A DNA stretch of 64,000 bases from Hymenobacter jejuensis. Its GTDB lineage: Bacteria; Bacteroidota; Bacteroidia; Cytophagales; Hymenobacteraceae. A program made the translations under genes and the position numbers. This document shows, piece by piece, positions 37,913-46,972 of the stretch (its first letter is position 1; the number at the start of each line of letters is the position of its first letter). The notes beneath the pieces were generated by a model that saw nothing but the letters and a program-made list of their open reading frames with translations, was not told where the DNA came from and did not search any database. Where the stretch lies: contig NZ_CP040896.1 of NCBI RefSeq assembly GCF_006337165.1, positions 62,001-126,000 on the forward strand, given 5' to 3'.

Positions 37913-38434
37913 ATGAGAAAGAAACTTGCCACCGCCGCTTTATTGCTGGTTACCGCGCTTGGCGCGCAAGCCCAACAGCAAGCTATGTCAGCAGCTCCCC
38001 GGGACAAAACGCAGTCTTCGCCGCGCCTTAATCCCGAGGTGCAGGCGCGGGCCAAGCGCCTTTCTACGCAAATGGCGCGCGATCTGCGTCTGAACGGTTA
38101 TCAGGCCTCTCGCCTCGAAGCCATCAACCAAGACAAGGTGGCGAAAATGGCTGCCATTGAGCAAAAGCACGCCGACAATCCCAAATTGGTGGATGAGCAA
38201 TGCTTAGGTGTGTGCAAAGAGCGCGACCAGGAGTTGCGTGCCGTCCTGAGCAACGACCAATACAGTAATTACTACGATTCGCGCACGGCGTACTATAAGT
38301 TCGACAAGGACTTTGCCGCTCGCTCGTCTAATATCCTAATGGTCAATTCCGTACAGAACCCTCTGCCAGCCAACAGCAAAGGCGCAGTACTGGCTCCTTC
38401 ACGTACACCGGCACCTGCCAACCGCGGTCGCTAA
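37913..38434 (+). CDS. Small exported protein of unknown function
   Basis: A 173-residue protein with a signal peptide ending GAQAQ. ATG 37913 is preferred; an ATG three codons earlier is possible. Residues 40-110 are helical and charged (AKRLSTQMARDLRLNGYQAS, AKMAAIEQKHADN), like periplasmic Spy/CpxP-type helical proteins, but no LTxxQ motif is present. C-terminal Pro/Ala-rich tail. Two cysteines occur (CLGVC). Function unknown. Confidence 0.7.
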   Translation: MRKKLATAALLLVTALGAQAQQQAMSAAPRDKTQSSPRLNPEVQARAKRLSTQMARDLRLNGYQASRLEAINQDKVAKMAAIEQKHADNPKLVDEQCLGVCKERDQELRAVLSNDQYSNYYDSRTAYYKFDKDFAARSSNILMVNSVQNPLPANSKGAVLAPSRTPAPANRGR

Positions 38435-38441
38435 CTCAAAC

Positions 38442-38512
38442 TTAACTTCTGCCTACACAGAAAAGGCCTCTGCATCTGATGCAGGGGCCTTTTCTGTGTA
38501 GGCAGAAGTTAA
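38442..38512. terminator. Bidirectional terminator, very long hairpin
   Basis: Perfect 27-bp arms (38442-38468 and 38486-38512) enclose a 17-base loop that itself contains CTGCATC-T-GATGCAG. It lies between two convergent genes. Confidence 0.85.
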
Positions 38513-38524
38513 CCCGTTAGAGCG

Positions 38525-38860
38525 CTAGCCTTTTTTCTGCTCTTCTTCAATGTGCTCCATTAGCTCTTTGCACAGGTCACGCATTTTCTGAGCCATTACG
38601 GTATCATTCGTAGCTGTGAGAAGACTTTCGGCCATCGAGCCAATGGTATCGACGCAGAAATACTTCATCTCCTCCACGGGCATGTCCTTGGTCCAGAGGT
38701 CGATTTTCATGGTGCCGCTTTGGTCGCGGTCCCAGAGGGCAATGTTGATGGCTTTGGCAAAGTGAATATCAGGGCCTGCGTCGGTGGCCTGCCAGCTGAT
38801 GGCTTCGGGCACTTTCTGGTCATCGAGGGCTATGCTGAAGCGGATTTCGGATTTTTTCAT
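38525..38860 (-). CDS. gldC: GldC, gliding motility protein
   Basis: A 111-residue protein starting MKKSEIRFSIALDDQKVPEA, with WQATDAGPDIHFAKAINIALWD and DLWTKDMPVEEMKYFCVDT, matching the GldC family, where it assists gliding in Flavobacterium. ATG 38860 is preferred to an upstream start at 38908, which lies inside the palindromic repeat. It is separated from gldGFA by dnaN. GldC is also widespread in non-gliding Bacteroidota, so it does not by itself prove gliding. Confidence 0.85.
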   Translation of the reverse strand: MKKSEIRFSIALDDQKVPEAISWQATDAGPDIHFAKAINIALWDRDQSGTMKIDLWTKDMPVEEMKYFCVDTIGSMAESLLTATNDTVMAQKMRDLCKELMEHIEEEQKKG

Positions 38861-38880
38861 GAATGTGTTCTTAAGTCGTC

Positions 38881-38979
38881 TGTCATCCTGACGCAGGAAG
38901 GACCTCATCTAGCAGAATGTTAATCGCTTACACACGACTCGTTCTGCTGTGATAAGGTCCTTCCTGCGTCAGGATGACA
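38881..38979. repeat. REP-like long palindrome between gldC and dnaN
   Basis: Arms 38881-38905 and 38955-38979 are a perfect 25-bp inverted repeat containing GTCATCCTGACGCAGGAAGG; an inner AGCAGAA/TTCTGCT dyad (38911-38917, 38942-38948) stacks on top. This sequence type resembles dispersed palindromic elements of Hymenobacter and other bacteria. Confidence 0.8.
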
Positions 38980-38991
38980 TTAACTGAGTGA

Positions 38992-40116
38992 TTAAACGTA
39001 GTTATTGAGCATCACCGGCATCACGAGCATCAGGATGCTTTCGTTGTCGTCGGCGGTGGTTGGCATGAGCAGTCCGGCGCGGTTCGGCGTGCTCAATTCC
39101 AAGGTAATTTCCTCAGAATCAATGTTTGACAGCATTTCCGACAGGAAGCGGGCGTTGAAGCCGATTTCCATGTCTTCGCCGTCGTACTGGCAAGGCAGCT
39201 TTTCGTTGGCCTCGTTGGAGAAGTCTAGATCTTCGGCCGAAACCGTCAGCTCCGAGCCTACCAAACGCAGCCGCACTTGGTGCGTAGTTTTGTTCGAATA
39301 GATCGATATCCGCTTCACGGAATTCAAAAAGTCTAAACGACTGATAATCAGTTTATTAGGGTTTTGAACCGGGATTACATTTTCGTAGTCCGGATAGCGC
39401 TCGTCGATCAGGCGGCACACGAGGCGCATCTGGTTGAAGCTGAAAAACGCATTGGAGTTGTTGAACTCGACGCGCACGGTAGTGGCCTCGGAGGGCAACG
39501 CGCTCTTGAGCAGGTTGAAGGCTTTACGCGGAATGATGAGGTTAGCCGTTTGCCCGGCACCTACATCAGAACGACGGTAGCGCAACAGGCGGTGGCCATC
39601 AGTAGCCACGAAAGTAACTTGGTTGTCAGCCAATTGCACCAAGATACCCGTCATGGCGGGACGCAGCTCGTCGGTGCTAACGGCAAAGATCGTTTTGTTG
39701 ATGGCCCGCGACAGCGACGACGACGGAATCTCGATCGGCGTCGAACCTTTCACGACCGGCACGCGCGGGAAGTCGGTGGCGTTTTCGCCGGCCAGCTTGT
39801 AGCGCCCGTTGGCCGAAGCAATTTCAATGGTGTAGGTTTCCTCGTCCAGCGTAAAAGTAACGGGCTGGTCGGGCAGGTTCTTGAGCGTGTCGAGCAAGAT
39901 GCGGGCGGGAGCGGCGATGCGGCCCGTTTCACGCGCTTCTACGGGCAACTCCGTGATCATCGACGTCTCCAGGTCGGAGGCCGTAATCGTCAGCTTGCCC
40001 TCTTCAATCTCAAAGAGAAAGTTCTCCAGAATCGGCACCACGGGGTTGTTCGTAACCACGCCGTTGATGCTCTGGAGCTGCTTGAGCAAGGCGGAAGACG
40101 AGACGATGAACTTCAT
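38992..40116 (-). CDS. dnaN: DNA polymerase III beta subunit (sliding clamp)
   Basis: Forms the ring clamp that tethers DNA polymerase III. The 374-residue protein has three clamp domains; MKFIVSSSALLKQLQSINGV at the start, FVATDGHRLLRYRR in the middle, and a C terminus ending LVMPVMLNNYV typical of Bacteroidota DnaN. A -7 element TATCTTTG lies 38 bases upstream. Located between gldC and gldG. Confidence 0.96.
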   Translation of the reverse strand: MKFIVSSSALLKQLQSINGVVTNNPVVPILENFLFEIEEGKLTITASDLETSMITELPVEARETGRIAAPARILLDTLKNLPDQPVTFTLDEETYTIEIASANGRYKLAGENATDFPRVPVVKGSTPIEIPSSSLSRAINKTIFAVSTDELRPAMTGILVQLADNQVTFVATDGHRLLRYRRSDVGAGQTANLIIPRKAFNLLKSALPSEATTVRVEFNNSNAFFSFNQMRLVCRLIDERYPDYENVIPVQNPNKLIISRLDFLNSVKRISIYSNKTTHQVRLRLVGSELTVSAEDLDFSNEANEKLPCQYDGEDMEIGFNARFLSEMLSNIDSEEITLELSTPNRAGLLMPTTADDNESILMLVMPVMLNNYV

Positions 40117-40153
40117 AAAAGAGGGTGTTTCGCAGGGGTTGGAAGTAAGGAGA

Positions 40154-40161
40154 CAAAGATA
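40154..40161 (-). promoter_or_regulatory. -7 element of dnaN
   Basis: TATCTTTG on the minus strand, full match to TAnnTTTG, 38 bases before the dnaN ATG. Confidence 0.55.
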
Positions 40162-40254
40162 GGAAACGCGGCGCGGGTTTTCTAGCAGTGTCTGTCATCT
40201 CCTGCTGCAAGCTTCGGTGTCAAAACTTATGACCCTAGGGTATTTCCTTATTAG

Positions 40255-41985
40255 TTAAAAATTAGCATACCGCCGCTTCCGGCGCCATGCTCGCACCACA
40301 CCAAATACCCCCAGCAACACCAGCGGCGCCACCAGATTCAGCGTTTGCCAGCGGGTGCGCTGCTCGGTAATTTTGATTTTATCCAGGGGGCGCAGCGTGA
40401 TCTGTTTGCCGCGCACGGCAATCAGGCCGGTTTCGTCGAGCATGTAGTCTACGGCGTTGAGCACCAGCTCGCGGTTGGCAAATTCGGTATTGGCTAAGCG
40501 GTCGAAGCCGAGGCGGTACGGGTTGCCGGTTTTGGGATCGATTTCACTGCGCACAAAGTCGCCGTCGGCAATGAGGAGCACTTTGCCGGGACGCGCCTGC
40601 GGTGAAGCAGCGGGTTGAAATTGCATTGTCCCCGGCTTAGCGCGGTTGGCGTACAGCGACTTAAACTGGCCTTCCAAGAGATAGCCCACCGGCACGAAGC
40701 TTTGCTTATAGAGCTTGGCATCGGGTTCGAGGCGGGCGTCGTTGAGGTTAATCGGGACGGGCGACGGCAGCACGCGGGAATAGCGCGAAGTAAACAACAG
40801 CGGCGTCTTGCGAATACCGACCGCCTTCACCGTGTCGATGCTGGACACAAACTTGGTGTACACCGCATCGAGGTTCCGCGTAATCGGGTGGGCGCTGAAC
40901 TTGTTGATGAGCGGATAGAACTGCCACGGCATGGGCTCCACATTGGGCTTGTCGCCCACCATGCCCGTCACCAGCGGAATAACGCCGGAGTTGAGGTCGA
41001 GCACCAAGTTGGGGTTGACGCGCACGCCGTACTTAAACAGAAGATCCTCTAAATTAAGCTGATACGGAAACGACAGCATGCCGCCGCGCGCCGCACTATC
41101 CAGGTTGACGCGCATGGCATCCACGAAAAACAACGCGTTGCCGCCCTGGGTCACAAACTGGTCCAGCTTAAATTTTTCGTCCTCCGAATAAGGCTTCTCT
41201 GGCTTGGCCACGATCACGGCGTCGAGGGCGCGCAGGTCGGGCACTTTGTCGAGATGCACACGGTACACGTCGTAATACTCTTGCAGTGAGCCCAGTAAGT
41301 CGCCGGCTTGCGCGTTGTTCAGCTCGCCGTGGCCTTCGACAACGCCAATGCGCTTGCGGCGACCGGGAGCCAGCTTGCGAATGGTGCTCGCCAGCTCATA
41401 TTCCAGGCCTTCAATGCTTTGGTTGAGGCGCACGTCGGATGGGGCAGCCTGGTTGCCTCGCAGCAGCAGCACCTGCTTTTCTTTCCCCCCCATGGCTATC
41501 GTAGCCCACGGAAAGATGATTTTCTCGACGCGCTTGCCGTTTTCGGTAGCGGCTAGGTTGGTAGGACGCAGGCCTTTTTTCAACAGCGTAGCGTAATAGT
41601 CGTTGCGGGCCTTTTCGGTGCTGGCTGCGCTAGGATCAACGAATACATAATGCAGGTTTGCACCGCCGTACACCTGAAATTCGTTAAGTGTCTCTCTAAC
41701 AGATTGTTGCAAACGCCGGAAAGCGGGCGGAAAATCGCCTTCCAGGTACACCGTTACGGTCACCGGCGATTTGAGATCGCGCAGCAGCTGCTTGGTAGCC
41801 GGCGACATGGTGTAGCGCTTTTCCTGCGTCAGGTCGAGGCGGAAGAAAAACTGCTGGCCCACAAAATTGAACAGCAACAGAGCGCCTACGAGGGCGGCAA
41901 AACGCAGCAGGTCGCGGCGTTTGCGGGAGGCTACTACGGGCGCCGCAGCGGCGCCGGATGGCGTGAGGTCGTTGGCGGGCGTCAT
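40255..41985 (-). CDS. gldG: GldG, gliding-motility ABC transporter auxiliary protein
   Basis: A 576-residue membrane protein with one N-terminal helix (LRFAALVGALLLFNFVGQQ), a large extracytoplasmic ABC_transp_aux domain (VTVYLEGDFPPAFRRLQQS, VVEGHGELNN) and one C-terminal helix (NLVAPLVLLGVFGVVRAW). Its ATG shares one base with the gldF stop (TAATG), so translation is likely coupled. With GldF and GldA it forms the ABC transporter that gliding Bacteroidota carry; substrate unknown. Confidence 0.9.
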   Translation of the reverse strand: MTPANDLTPSGAAAAPVVASRKRRDLLRFAALVGALLLFNFVGQQFFFRLDLTQEKRYTMSPATKQLLRDLKSPVTVTVYLEGDFPPAFRRLQQSVRETLNEFQVYGGANLHYVFVDPSAASTEKARNDYYATLLKKGLRPTNLAATENGKRVEKIIFPWATIAMGGKEKQVLLLRGNQAAPSDVRLNQSIEGLEYELASTIRKLAPGRRKRIGVVEGHGELNNAQAGDLLGSLQEYYDVYRVHLDKVPDLRALDAVIVAKPEKPYSEDEKFKLDQFVTQGGNALFFVDAMRVNLDSAARGGMLSFPYQLNLEDLLFKYGVRVNPNLVLDLNSGVIPLVTGMVGDKPNVEPMPWQFYPLINKFSAHPITRNLDAVYTKFVSSIDTVKAVGIRKTPLLFTSRYSRVLPSPVPINLNDARLEPDAKLYKQSFVPVGYLLEGQFKSLYANRAKPGTMQFQPAASPQARPGKVLLIADGDFVRSEIDPKTGNPYRLGFDRLANTEFANRELVLNAVDYMLDETGLIAVRGKQITLRPLDKIKITEQRTRWQTLNLVAPLVLLGVFGVVRAWRRKRRYANF

Positions 41986-42710
41986 TACCAATTGCGGCTT
42001 TGCAAAACAAGCCGCGTGGCCAGCAGCAAGCCGGCGATGAGGCTGAAGAAATACGTGAGGTCGCGCGAGTCGATCAGGCCTTTGCTGATGTCGCGGTAGT
42101 GGGCCGCAATGCCCAGTTGGCTGATGTAGTAAGCGGGCCCGCCCTCAAACACCGAAGCCAACGAATCGAAGCCGGAATACACTAGGAAGCAGCCCACCAC
42201 GGCCACCAGAAAGGCAATAATCTGGTCGCGGGTGATGGCCGAAGCGAAAATGCCAATGGCCGCAAATACCGCCGCCAGCAGCACCAAGCCTACATAAGAG
42301 CCGACCGTAGCAGCCGAGTCGATGTTGCCAACGGGGTTGCCGAGCTGGTACACTGAGTAATAATACAGCAGCGTCGGAATCAGGGCCAGCAAGGCTAACA
42401 GTAAACAAGCCAGATACTTACCTCCGATAATCTGCCCATCGGTGAGTGGGCGGGTGAGTAGCAACTCGATGGTGCCGGCCTTTTTTTCCTCCGCAAACGT
42501 GCGCATGGTAATGGCCGGAATCAAAAACAGAAAGATCCAGGGGGCCGTGTTGAAAAGGGTGCCCAAATCGGCGTATCCATAGTTGAGCACGCTGCTGTCG
42601 GGGAATACCCACACAAACAGGCCCGTCGCCACCAGAAACACCCCGATGACCACATAGGCCACCGGTGAGCTGAGGAAGGCGTTAAATTCTTTGCGAAGTA
42701 TGGCAAACAA
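41985..42710 (-). CDS. gldF: GldF, ABC transporter permease
   Basis: A 241-residue permease with about six hydrophobic segments; the ABC-2 membrane pattern has SSPVAYVVIGVFLVATGLFV, TFAEEKKAGTIELLLTRPLT and YFFSLIAGLLLATRLVL. The EExKxGTxExLLTxP motif is the coupling region typical of GldF/NosY-like permeases. It overlaps gldG by one base. GldA is encoded about 100 bases upstream. Confidence 0.92.
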   Translation of the reverse strand: MFAILRKEFNAFLSSPVAYVVIGVFLVATGLFVWVFPDSSVLNYGYADLGTLFNTAPWIFLFLIPAITMRTFAEEKKAGTIELLLTRPLTDGQIIGGKYLACLLLALLALIPTLLYYYSVYQLGNPVGNIDSAATVGSYVGLVLLAAVFAAIGIFASAITRDQIIAFLVAVVGCFLVYSGFDSLASVFEGGPAYYISQLGIAAHYRDISKGLIDSRDLTYFFSLIAGLLLATRLVLQSRNW

Positions 42711-42813
42711 GGCGGTTCGGGTTAGAAGAGACGAGGTAGATGCGCCCCGCAGGCGCCAGTCGTAGTTGGTATTATAGAATGATATTGCTACGCCAAGATC
42801 CGGCGCTCCGCCC

Positions 42814-43722
42814 CTATTGGGTTAAGGATTGGAACACCTGTTCCAGCGATTTTTCTTCCTGCCGTAAGCCCAACAATACCCAGTCTTGCTGGGCCGCCAA
42901 GCGCGAAATGGCGCCGCGCTGATCGGTGCCGGCGGCAGCTCGGATGCGGTAGGTATTGCTACTTTCTACGTCCACACCCAGAATGCCGGGCAGTGCCAAA
43001 AGTAATTGCTGGTCAATGGGTTGCTCAAATTCGGCCCGAATGATAGTTTCGCCTGCCGCTCCTGCCGAAAGCGCGCTAACGGGACTGTCGGCAACTAGCT
43101 GGCCACGGTTGATGATCACCACCCGGCTGCACAAAGCGGCAACTTCGGGCAAAATGTGCGTGGAGAAAATAACGGTTTTGTCGCGGCCTAACTCCCGAAT
43201 AAGATTCCGAATTTCCCCGATCTGGTTGGGGTCGAGGCCGGTGGTTGGCTCATCCAAGATCAGGACGCCGGGATCGTGAATCAAGGCTTGCGCGAGCCCA
43301 ACCCGCTGGCGGTATCCCTTCGACAGGGCTCCGATTTGCTTGTTTTGCTCGCGGCCCAAGCCTACGCGCTCCACCATCTCGGCGACACGTTGCCGGCGGT
43401 AGTTGCCCTTCAGGCCGTGTACCGAACCTATAAACTCCAGATATTCATGCACATACATATCCAGATAGAGCGGATTGTGTTCGGGTAGATAGCCGACGCT
43501 GCGCCGCACTTCCAGGGGCTCCTGTAGCACGTCGTGGCCTGCTACGCGCACGGTGCCCACGCTCGGCGGCAAGTAGCCCGTCGCAATTTTCATCGTCGTG
43601 GACTTGCCGGCGCCGTTCGGACCCAGAAAGCCGAGAATTTCGCCTTTGCCCACCGTAAACGAGATGTCATTTACGGCTGCCTGCGCACCGAACGTTTTGG
43701 TAAGATGTTGAACTTCAACCAT
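42814..43722 (-). CDS. gldA: GldA, ABC transporter ATP-binding protein
   Basis: A 302-residue ATPase: Walker A GPNGAGKST, signature LSKGYRQRVGLAQALI, Walker B VLILDEPTTGLDPNQ, and H-loop FSTHILPE. LGFLGPNGAGKS and a C-terminal DUF4162-like part of about 80 residues fit GldA. First gene of the gldA-gldF-gldG unit; about 100 bases separate it from gldF. Confidence 0.92.
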   Translation of the reverse strand: MVEVQHLTKTFGAQAAVNDISFTVGKGEILGFLGPNGAGKSTTMKIATGYLPPSVGTVRVAGHDVLQEPLEVRRSVGYLPEHNPLYLDMYVHEYLEFIGSVHGLKGNYRRQRVAEMVERVGLGREQNKQIGALSKGYRQRVGLAQALIHDPGVLILDEPTTGLDPNQIGEIRNLIRELGRDKTVIFSTHILPEVAALCSRVVIINRGQLVADSPVSALSAGAAGETIIRAEFEQPIDQQLLLALPGILGVDVESSNTYRIRAAAGTDQRGAISRLAAQQDWVLLGLRQEEKSLEQVFQSLTQ

Positions 43723-43757
43723 TTGCTATCCTTATAGAAACACTCCGTGGGACCTGC

Positions 43758-44453
43758 CTATTTCTTCGGCTGCAAAGGTCGCATTTCAATGTCCACAATG
43801 TGAAAGTTGAACGGCGTTTCCAGCGCATAAACGATGGTGGCCGCAATGTCTTCGGGTTGCATCATGTGTTCGTTAGCGTCGGTGCCGGGAATATCATCGA
43901 AGAAGTTGGTTTGGACCGACCCCGGATACAGGCACGTAACCTTGATGCCATCGTTGCGCACCTCCTTAAACAGCGATTGCGAAAAGCCACGCACCGCAAA
44001 CTTCGTGGCGCAATAGCCGGCCATTTTCTCGATGCCCGTGGTGCCGGCGATAGACGACAGGTTGACGATATGCCCGATCTGCTGCTTGCGCATTTGGGGC
44101 AGCACAGCCTTGGTACAATAGAACATGCCGTGCACGTTCGTGTCGAACATCAGGTGCCAATCATCCGATGAGAAGCCATCGACAGGTCCTGCGATTCCTA
44201 GGCCGGCATTGTTAATCAGGGCATGAATTTCCTCACCCAGTTCGCGCGCGGTATTGGTATATGCTTCTTTAACAGCAACTTCACTGCGTACGTCGCACTC
44301 GAAAAACTGAAAACGCTCGTGTTGCAAGTCGTCGGGAGCAGTGCGGCCCCAGCCAGCAACCACGGCGCCGCGGGCCAACAATGCCTCGGCCGTAGCCCGT
44401 CCAATTCCTTTGCTGACGCCCGTCAGAATAATTACCTTACCGGTCAGGTCCAT
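43758..44453 (-). CDS. SDR family oxidoreductase
   Basis: A 231-residue short-chain dehydrogenase with TGVSKGIG cofactor loop, NNAG, SSIAG catalytic Ser region and YCATK. NMHG and other details suggest a small-molecule or 3-oxoacyl-type reductase; substrate unknown. It is divergent from the GIN-domain lipoprotein gene with only 10 bases between the starts. Confidence 0.85.
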   Translation of the reverse strand: MDLTGKVIILTGVSKGIGRATAEALLARGAVVAGWGRTAPDDLQHERFQFFECDVRSEVAVKEAYTNTARELGEEIHALINNAGLGIAGPVDGFSSDDWHLMFDTNVHGMFYCTKAVLPQMRKQQIGHIVNLSSIAGTTGIEKMAGYCATKFAVRGFSQSLFKEVRNDGIKVTCLYPGSVQTNFFDDIPGTDANEHMMQPEDIAATIVYALETPFNFHIVDIEMRPLQPKK

Positions 44454-44463
44454 TGCGAAGTCG

Positions 44464-45243
44464 ATGTCTCAGTTTGCTATTTGGCCGCAAGTTAACGGCG
44501 CCCCGCGGCTTTTACGTGTGACGATGCTGCTGGTAGCAGGGGCCGGGCTATTTTCCGCTTGCCAAAAAGACCACGCCGGCGATTGTTTCAAAAGCACCGG
44601 CCGCATCGTAACCGAGCGCCGCGCCCTCGCCCCTTTTCGCCAAATCGTGGCATATGACAACGTGGACGTGATTTTGGTACCCGATACCGAAACCTACGCC
44701 GAAGTAAGGGCGGGCAAAAACCTACAGGAAGACATCGAATTACAAGTCAAAGGCAATCAGCTAATTATTCACAATACCAGCCGCTGCAATTGGGTGCGGC
44801 GCTACAATACACCGCGCGAAGTCACGCTGCATACCCCTAAGCTCACCGACCTGTTTCTGTACGGCCAAGGCAACATACGCACGGCCAGCAACTTACGCGC
44901 CGATACGCTTTTCTGCCACTTGGTTGGTTCCGGCGACTACGATCTGGACGTGACCAGCCGCTACCTCTGGTTCGATATGTACGAGTTGGGCGACTTCGCT
45001 TTGCGGGGTCAGGCTGAAGAGGCGCACATCATTGTGGGGGGCAGCGGCACGCTCAACGCGCACAATCTCCCGATTCAGCGCTGTTACATTCAGCTCAACA
45101 AGCAAAGCAGCGGCGACGCCCACCTCACGGCCACCAGTCAGCTTATAGGTACCCACGCCGGCACCGGCACGCTCTACTACACCAGTGCCGCCAGCACCGA
45201 CATCAAAATCTCAGGGACTGGGACAAGTGTTAAAAGTAATTAG
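44464..45243 (+). CDS. GIN-domain (DUF2807) lipoprotein
   Basis: A 259-residue lipoprotein from ATG 44464, with lipobox FSAC near residue 32. The body is a right-handed beta-helix of the head GIN type: FRQIVAYDNVDVILVPDT at the start, then SGDYDLDVTSRYLWF, GGSGTLNAHNL and SGTGTSVKSN. Such proteins are common in Bacteroidota and act outside the cytoplasm with unknown role. The start is close to the divergent SDR. Confidence 0.8.
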   Translation: MSQFAIWPQVNGAPRLLRVTMLLVAGAGLFSACQKDHAGDCFKSTGRIVTERRALAPFRQIVAYDNVDVILVPDTETYAEVRAGKNLQEDIELQVKGNQLIIHNTSRCNWVRRYNTPREVTLHTPKLTDLFLYGQGNIRTASNLRADTLFCHLVGSGDYDLDVTSRYLWFDMYELGDFALRGQAEEAHIIVGGSGTLNAHNLPIQRCYIQLNKQSSGDAHLTATSQLIGTHAGTGTLYYTSAASTDIKISGTGTSVKSN

Positions 45244-45280
45244 AATATAAATATCTGTATATCAATTAGTTATATTTTAA

Positions 45281-46117
45281 TTAGCTGAAGATAATCGTCT
45301 TATTATTGCTTACAAAAACCTTATCCGCCAGGACTAGCTTCAGCGCTTGCGCGAGCACAATCTTCTCCACGTCGCGGCCCGACTGCGCCATATCCTGCGC
45401 ATTTTGGGTATGATTGACCTGAATCACATTCTGCGCAATGATGGGGCCTTCGTCCAGATCGCTGTTGACGAAGTGCGCAGTCGCCCCGATGATCTTGACC
45501 CCACGCTCGTAGGCCTGGCGATAGGGATTGGCCCCAATAAAAGCCGGCAGGAACGAATGATGAATGTTGATAATGCGCCCTGAAAACCGCTTCACAAAAT
45601 CTGGGCTCAGCACGCGCATGTATTTCGCAAGCACCAGGTAATCAGGTTTATATTGATTTATGGTTTCCCTGATCTGAGCGTCGTGCTCCTCGCGCGTCTT
45701 GTGCTCGTGCGAGATGTAGTGGAACGGAATATTGAATTTTTCGGTAAGCGGCTGAAGCGTTGTGTAATTGCCAATCACCGCCCGAATGGTGGCGTTCAGG
45801 TCGTTGTACTGCTCGCGCAGCAATAAGTCGCCCAGGCAATGGTGCTCCTTGGTAACCAGAATTACGATGCTTTTTTTCTGGTGGGGCAATAGCTCCACAA
45901 ACACCTGCTCGGGCAGGGCGCTGTGCAGTTCGCGCAGCACCTTTTCGCGGTCGATATCCCCCGAAACCTCCGCCCGCATAAAGAAATGGTTGTTTTCCTT
46001 ATCGACGAATTCGCCGTTGCTGATGATATTCAACCCGTTCTGAAATACCACTTGGGTAATGGCATAAATCAGACCCTTGCGATCGGGGCAGTGAATAAGC
46101 AACGTATGATTGGTCAT
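45281..46117 (-). CDS. purU: Formyltetrahydrofolate deformylase
   Basis: Hydrolyses 10-formyl-THF to formate and THF, supplying formate to purine synthesis and controlling one-carbon pools. The 278-residue protein has an N-terminal ACT domain (LLIHCPDRKGLIYAITQVVF) and a formyltransferase-like domain with HHSFLPAFIGANPYRQAYER, IGATAHFVNSDLDEGPII and the catalytic Asn-His-Asp pattern. ATG 46117 preferred over a TTG at 46123. Confidence 0.94.
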   Translation of the reverse strand: MTNHTLLIHCPDRKGLIYAITQVVFQNGLNIISNGEFVDKENNHFFMRAEVSGDIDREKVLRELHSALPEQVFVELLPHQKKSIVILVTKEHHCLGDLLLREQYNDLNATIRAVIGNYTTLQPLTEKFNIPFHYISHEHKTREEHDAQIRETINQYKPDYLVLAKYMRVLSPDFVKRFSGRIINIHHSFLPAFIGANPYRQAYERGVKIIGATAHFVNSDLDEGPIIAQNVIQVNHTQNAQDMAQSGRDVEKIVLAQALKLVLADKVFVSNNKTIIFS

Positions 46118-46143
46118 GTGCAATGCTGCCCCTGTTTAATTAT

Positions 46144-46857
46144 CTATATATCACCAAGTTGCGGACGAATGATTAATTCTTCTATCACTGCCTGCGGCGA
46201 TAAGGAATACGCGCTGAACACGGCTTCCGCCACGTCTTCGGACTTGATGAAGCGCTCGGCGGGTAAGTCTACGCCTTCCCAGCTGGCCGTAAGGGTAGCG
46301 CCAGGCAACACGGCCGTTACGCGAAGGTTATGCGGTTTGAGCTCTTCCCGCAGCGATTTGGTCATGCCGTAGAGGGCAAATTTGGCAATGCTGTACGAAC
46401 CGCCATTGGGGTACGCCATGATGCTGGCGATGGAACACATGTTGAAAATATGGCCTTGGCGGCGGGCAATCATGGCCGGGAGCAGAGCCAGCGTCAGGTC
46501 GTAGGCGCTGTAGAGGTTCACGTCGATCATGGCACGCAGGGCCGATCCGTCGGCGGGCTCGTCCTGCAAGCGCGCCGGGATGAACAAGCCGGCGTTGTTG
46601 ACCAGCACTTCCACCGGCAGGCCCACGCCGCGCGCAAAGTTGGCAAAGCGCTGGGTTTCTTCTTGGCGGCTCAAATCGGCAGCGAAAGTATGCAACACGG
46701 CGCCCGGAAATTCCTGTTGCACAGCGGTTGCAAGCGCAACTAAGTCGCTCTGCGAACGGGCGCAAGTGGCAACGGCAAAGCCGGCACGCAGAAAACGCTC
46801 CACAATAGCCCGCCCGATTCCCTTGGTGCCGCCTGTTACTACGATAAATTTTTGCAT
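46144..46857 (-). CDS. SDR family NAD(P)-dependent oxidoreductase
   Basis: A 237-residue SDR with TGGTKGIG, NNAG, CSIAS and YSIAK. Same strand as purU and 26 bases upstream of it, so the two may be co-transcribed. Divergent from mlaE. Sequence type is like 3-oxoacyl-ACP reductase but the substrate is not known. Confidence 0.85.
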   Translation of the reverse strand: MQKFIVVTGGTKGIGRAIVERFLRAGFAVATCARSQSDLVALATAVQQEFPGAVLHTFAADLSRQEETQRFANFARGVGLPVEVLVNNAGLFIPARLQDEPADGSALRAMIDVNLYSAYDLTLALLPAMIARRQGHIFNMCSIASIMAYPNGGSYSIAKFALYGMTKSLREELKPHNLRVTAVLPGATLTASWEGVDLPAERFIKSEDVAEAVFSAYSLSPQAVIEELIIRPQLGDI

Positions 46858-46972
46858 TCCTTTACTTCTTCAAGCCGTTTTTACGTAAGGAAACCCAACT
46901 GCCGCCTCGGCAGTAGGCTCGTCCGTACTTTACGACGCAAGTTTTCGCTTTTCCCCTTCTGTTTCGCTTTTT

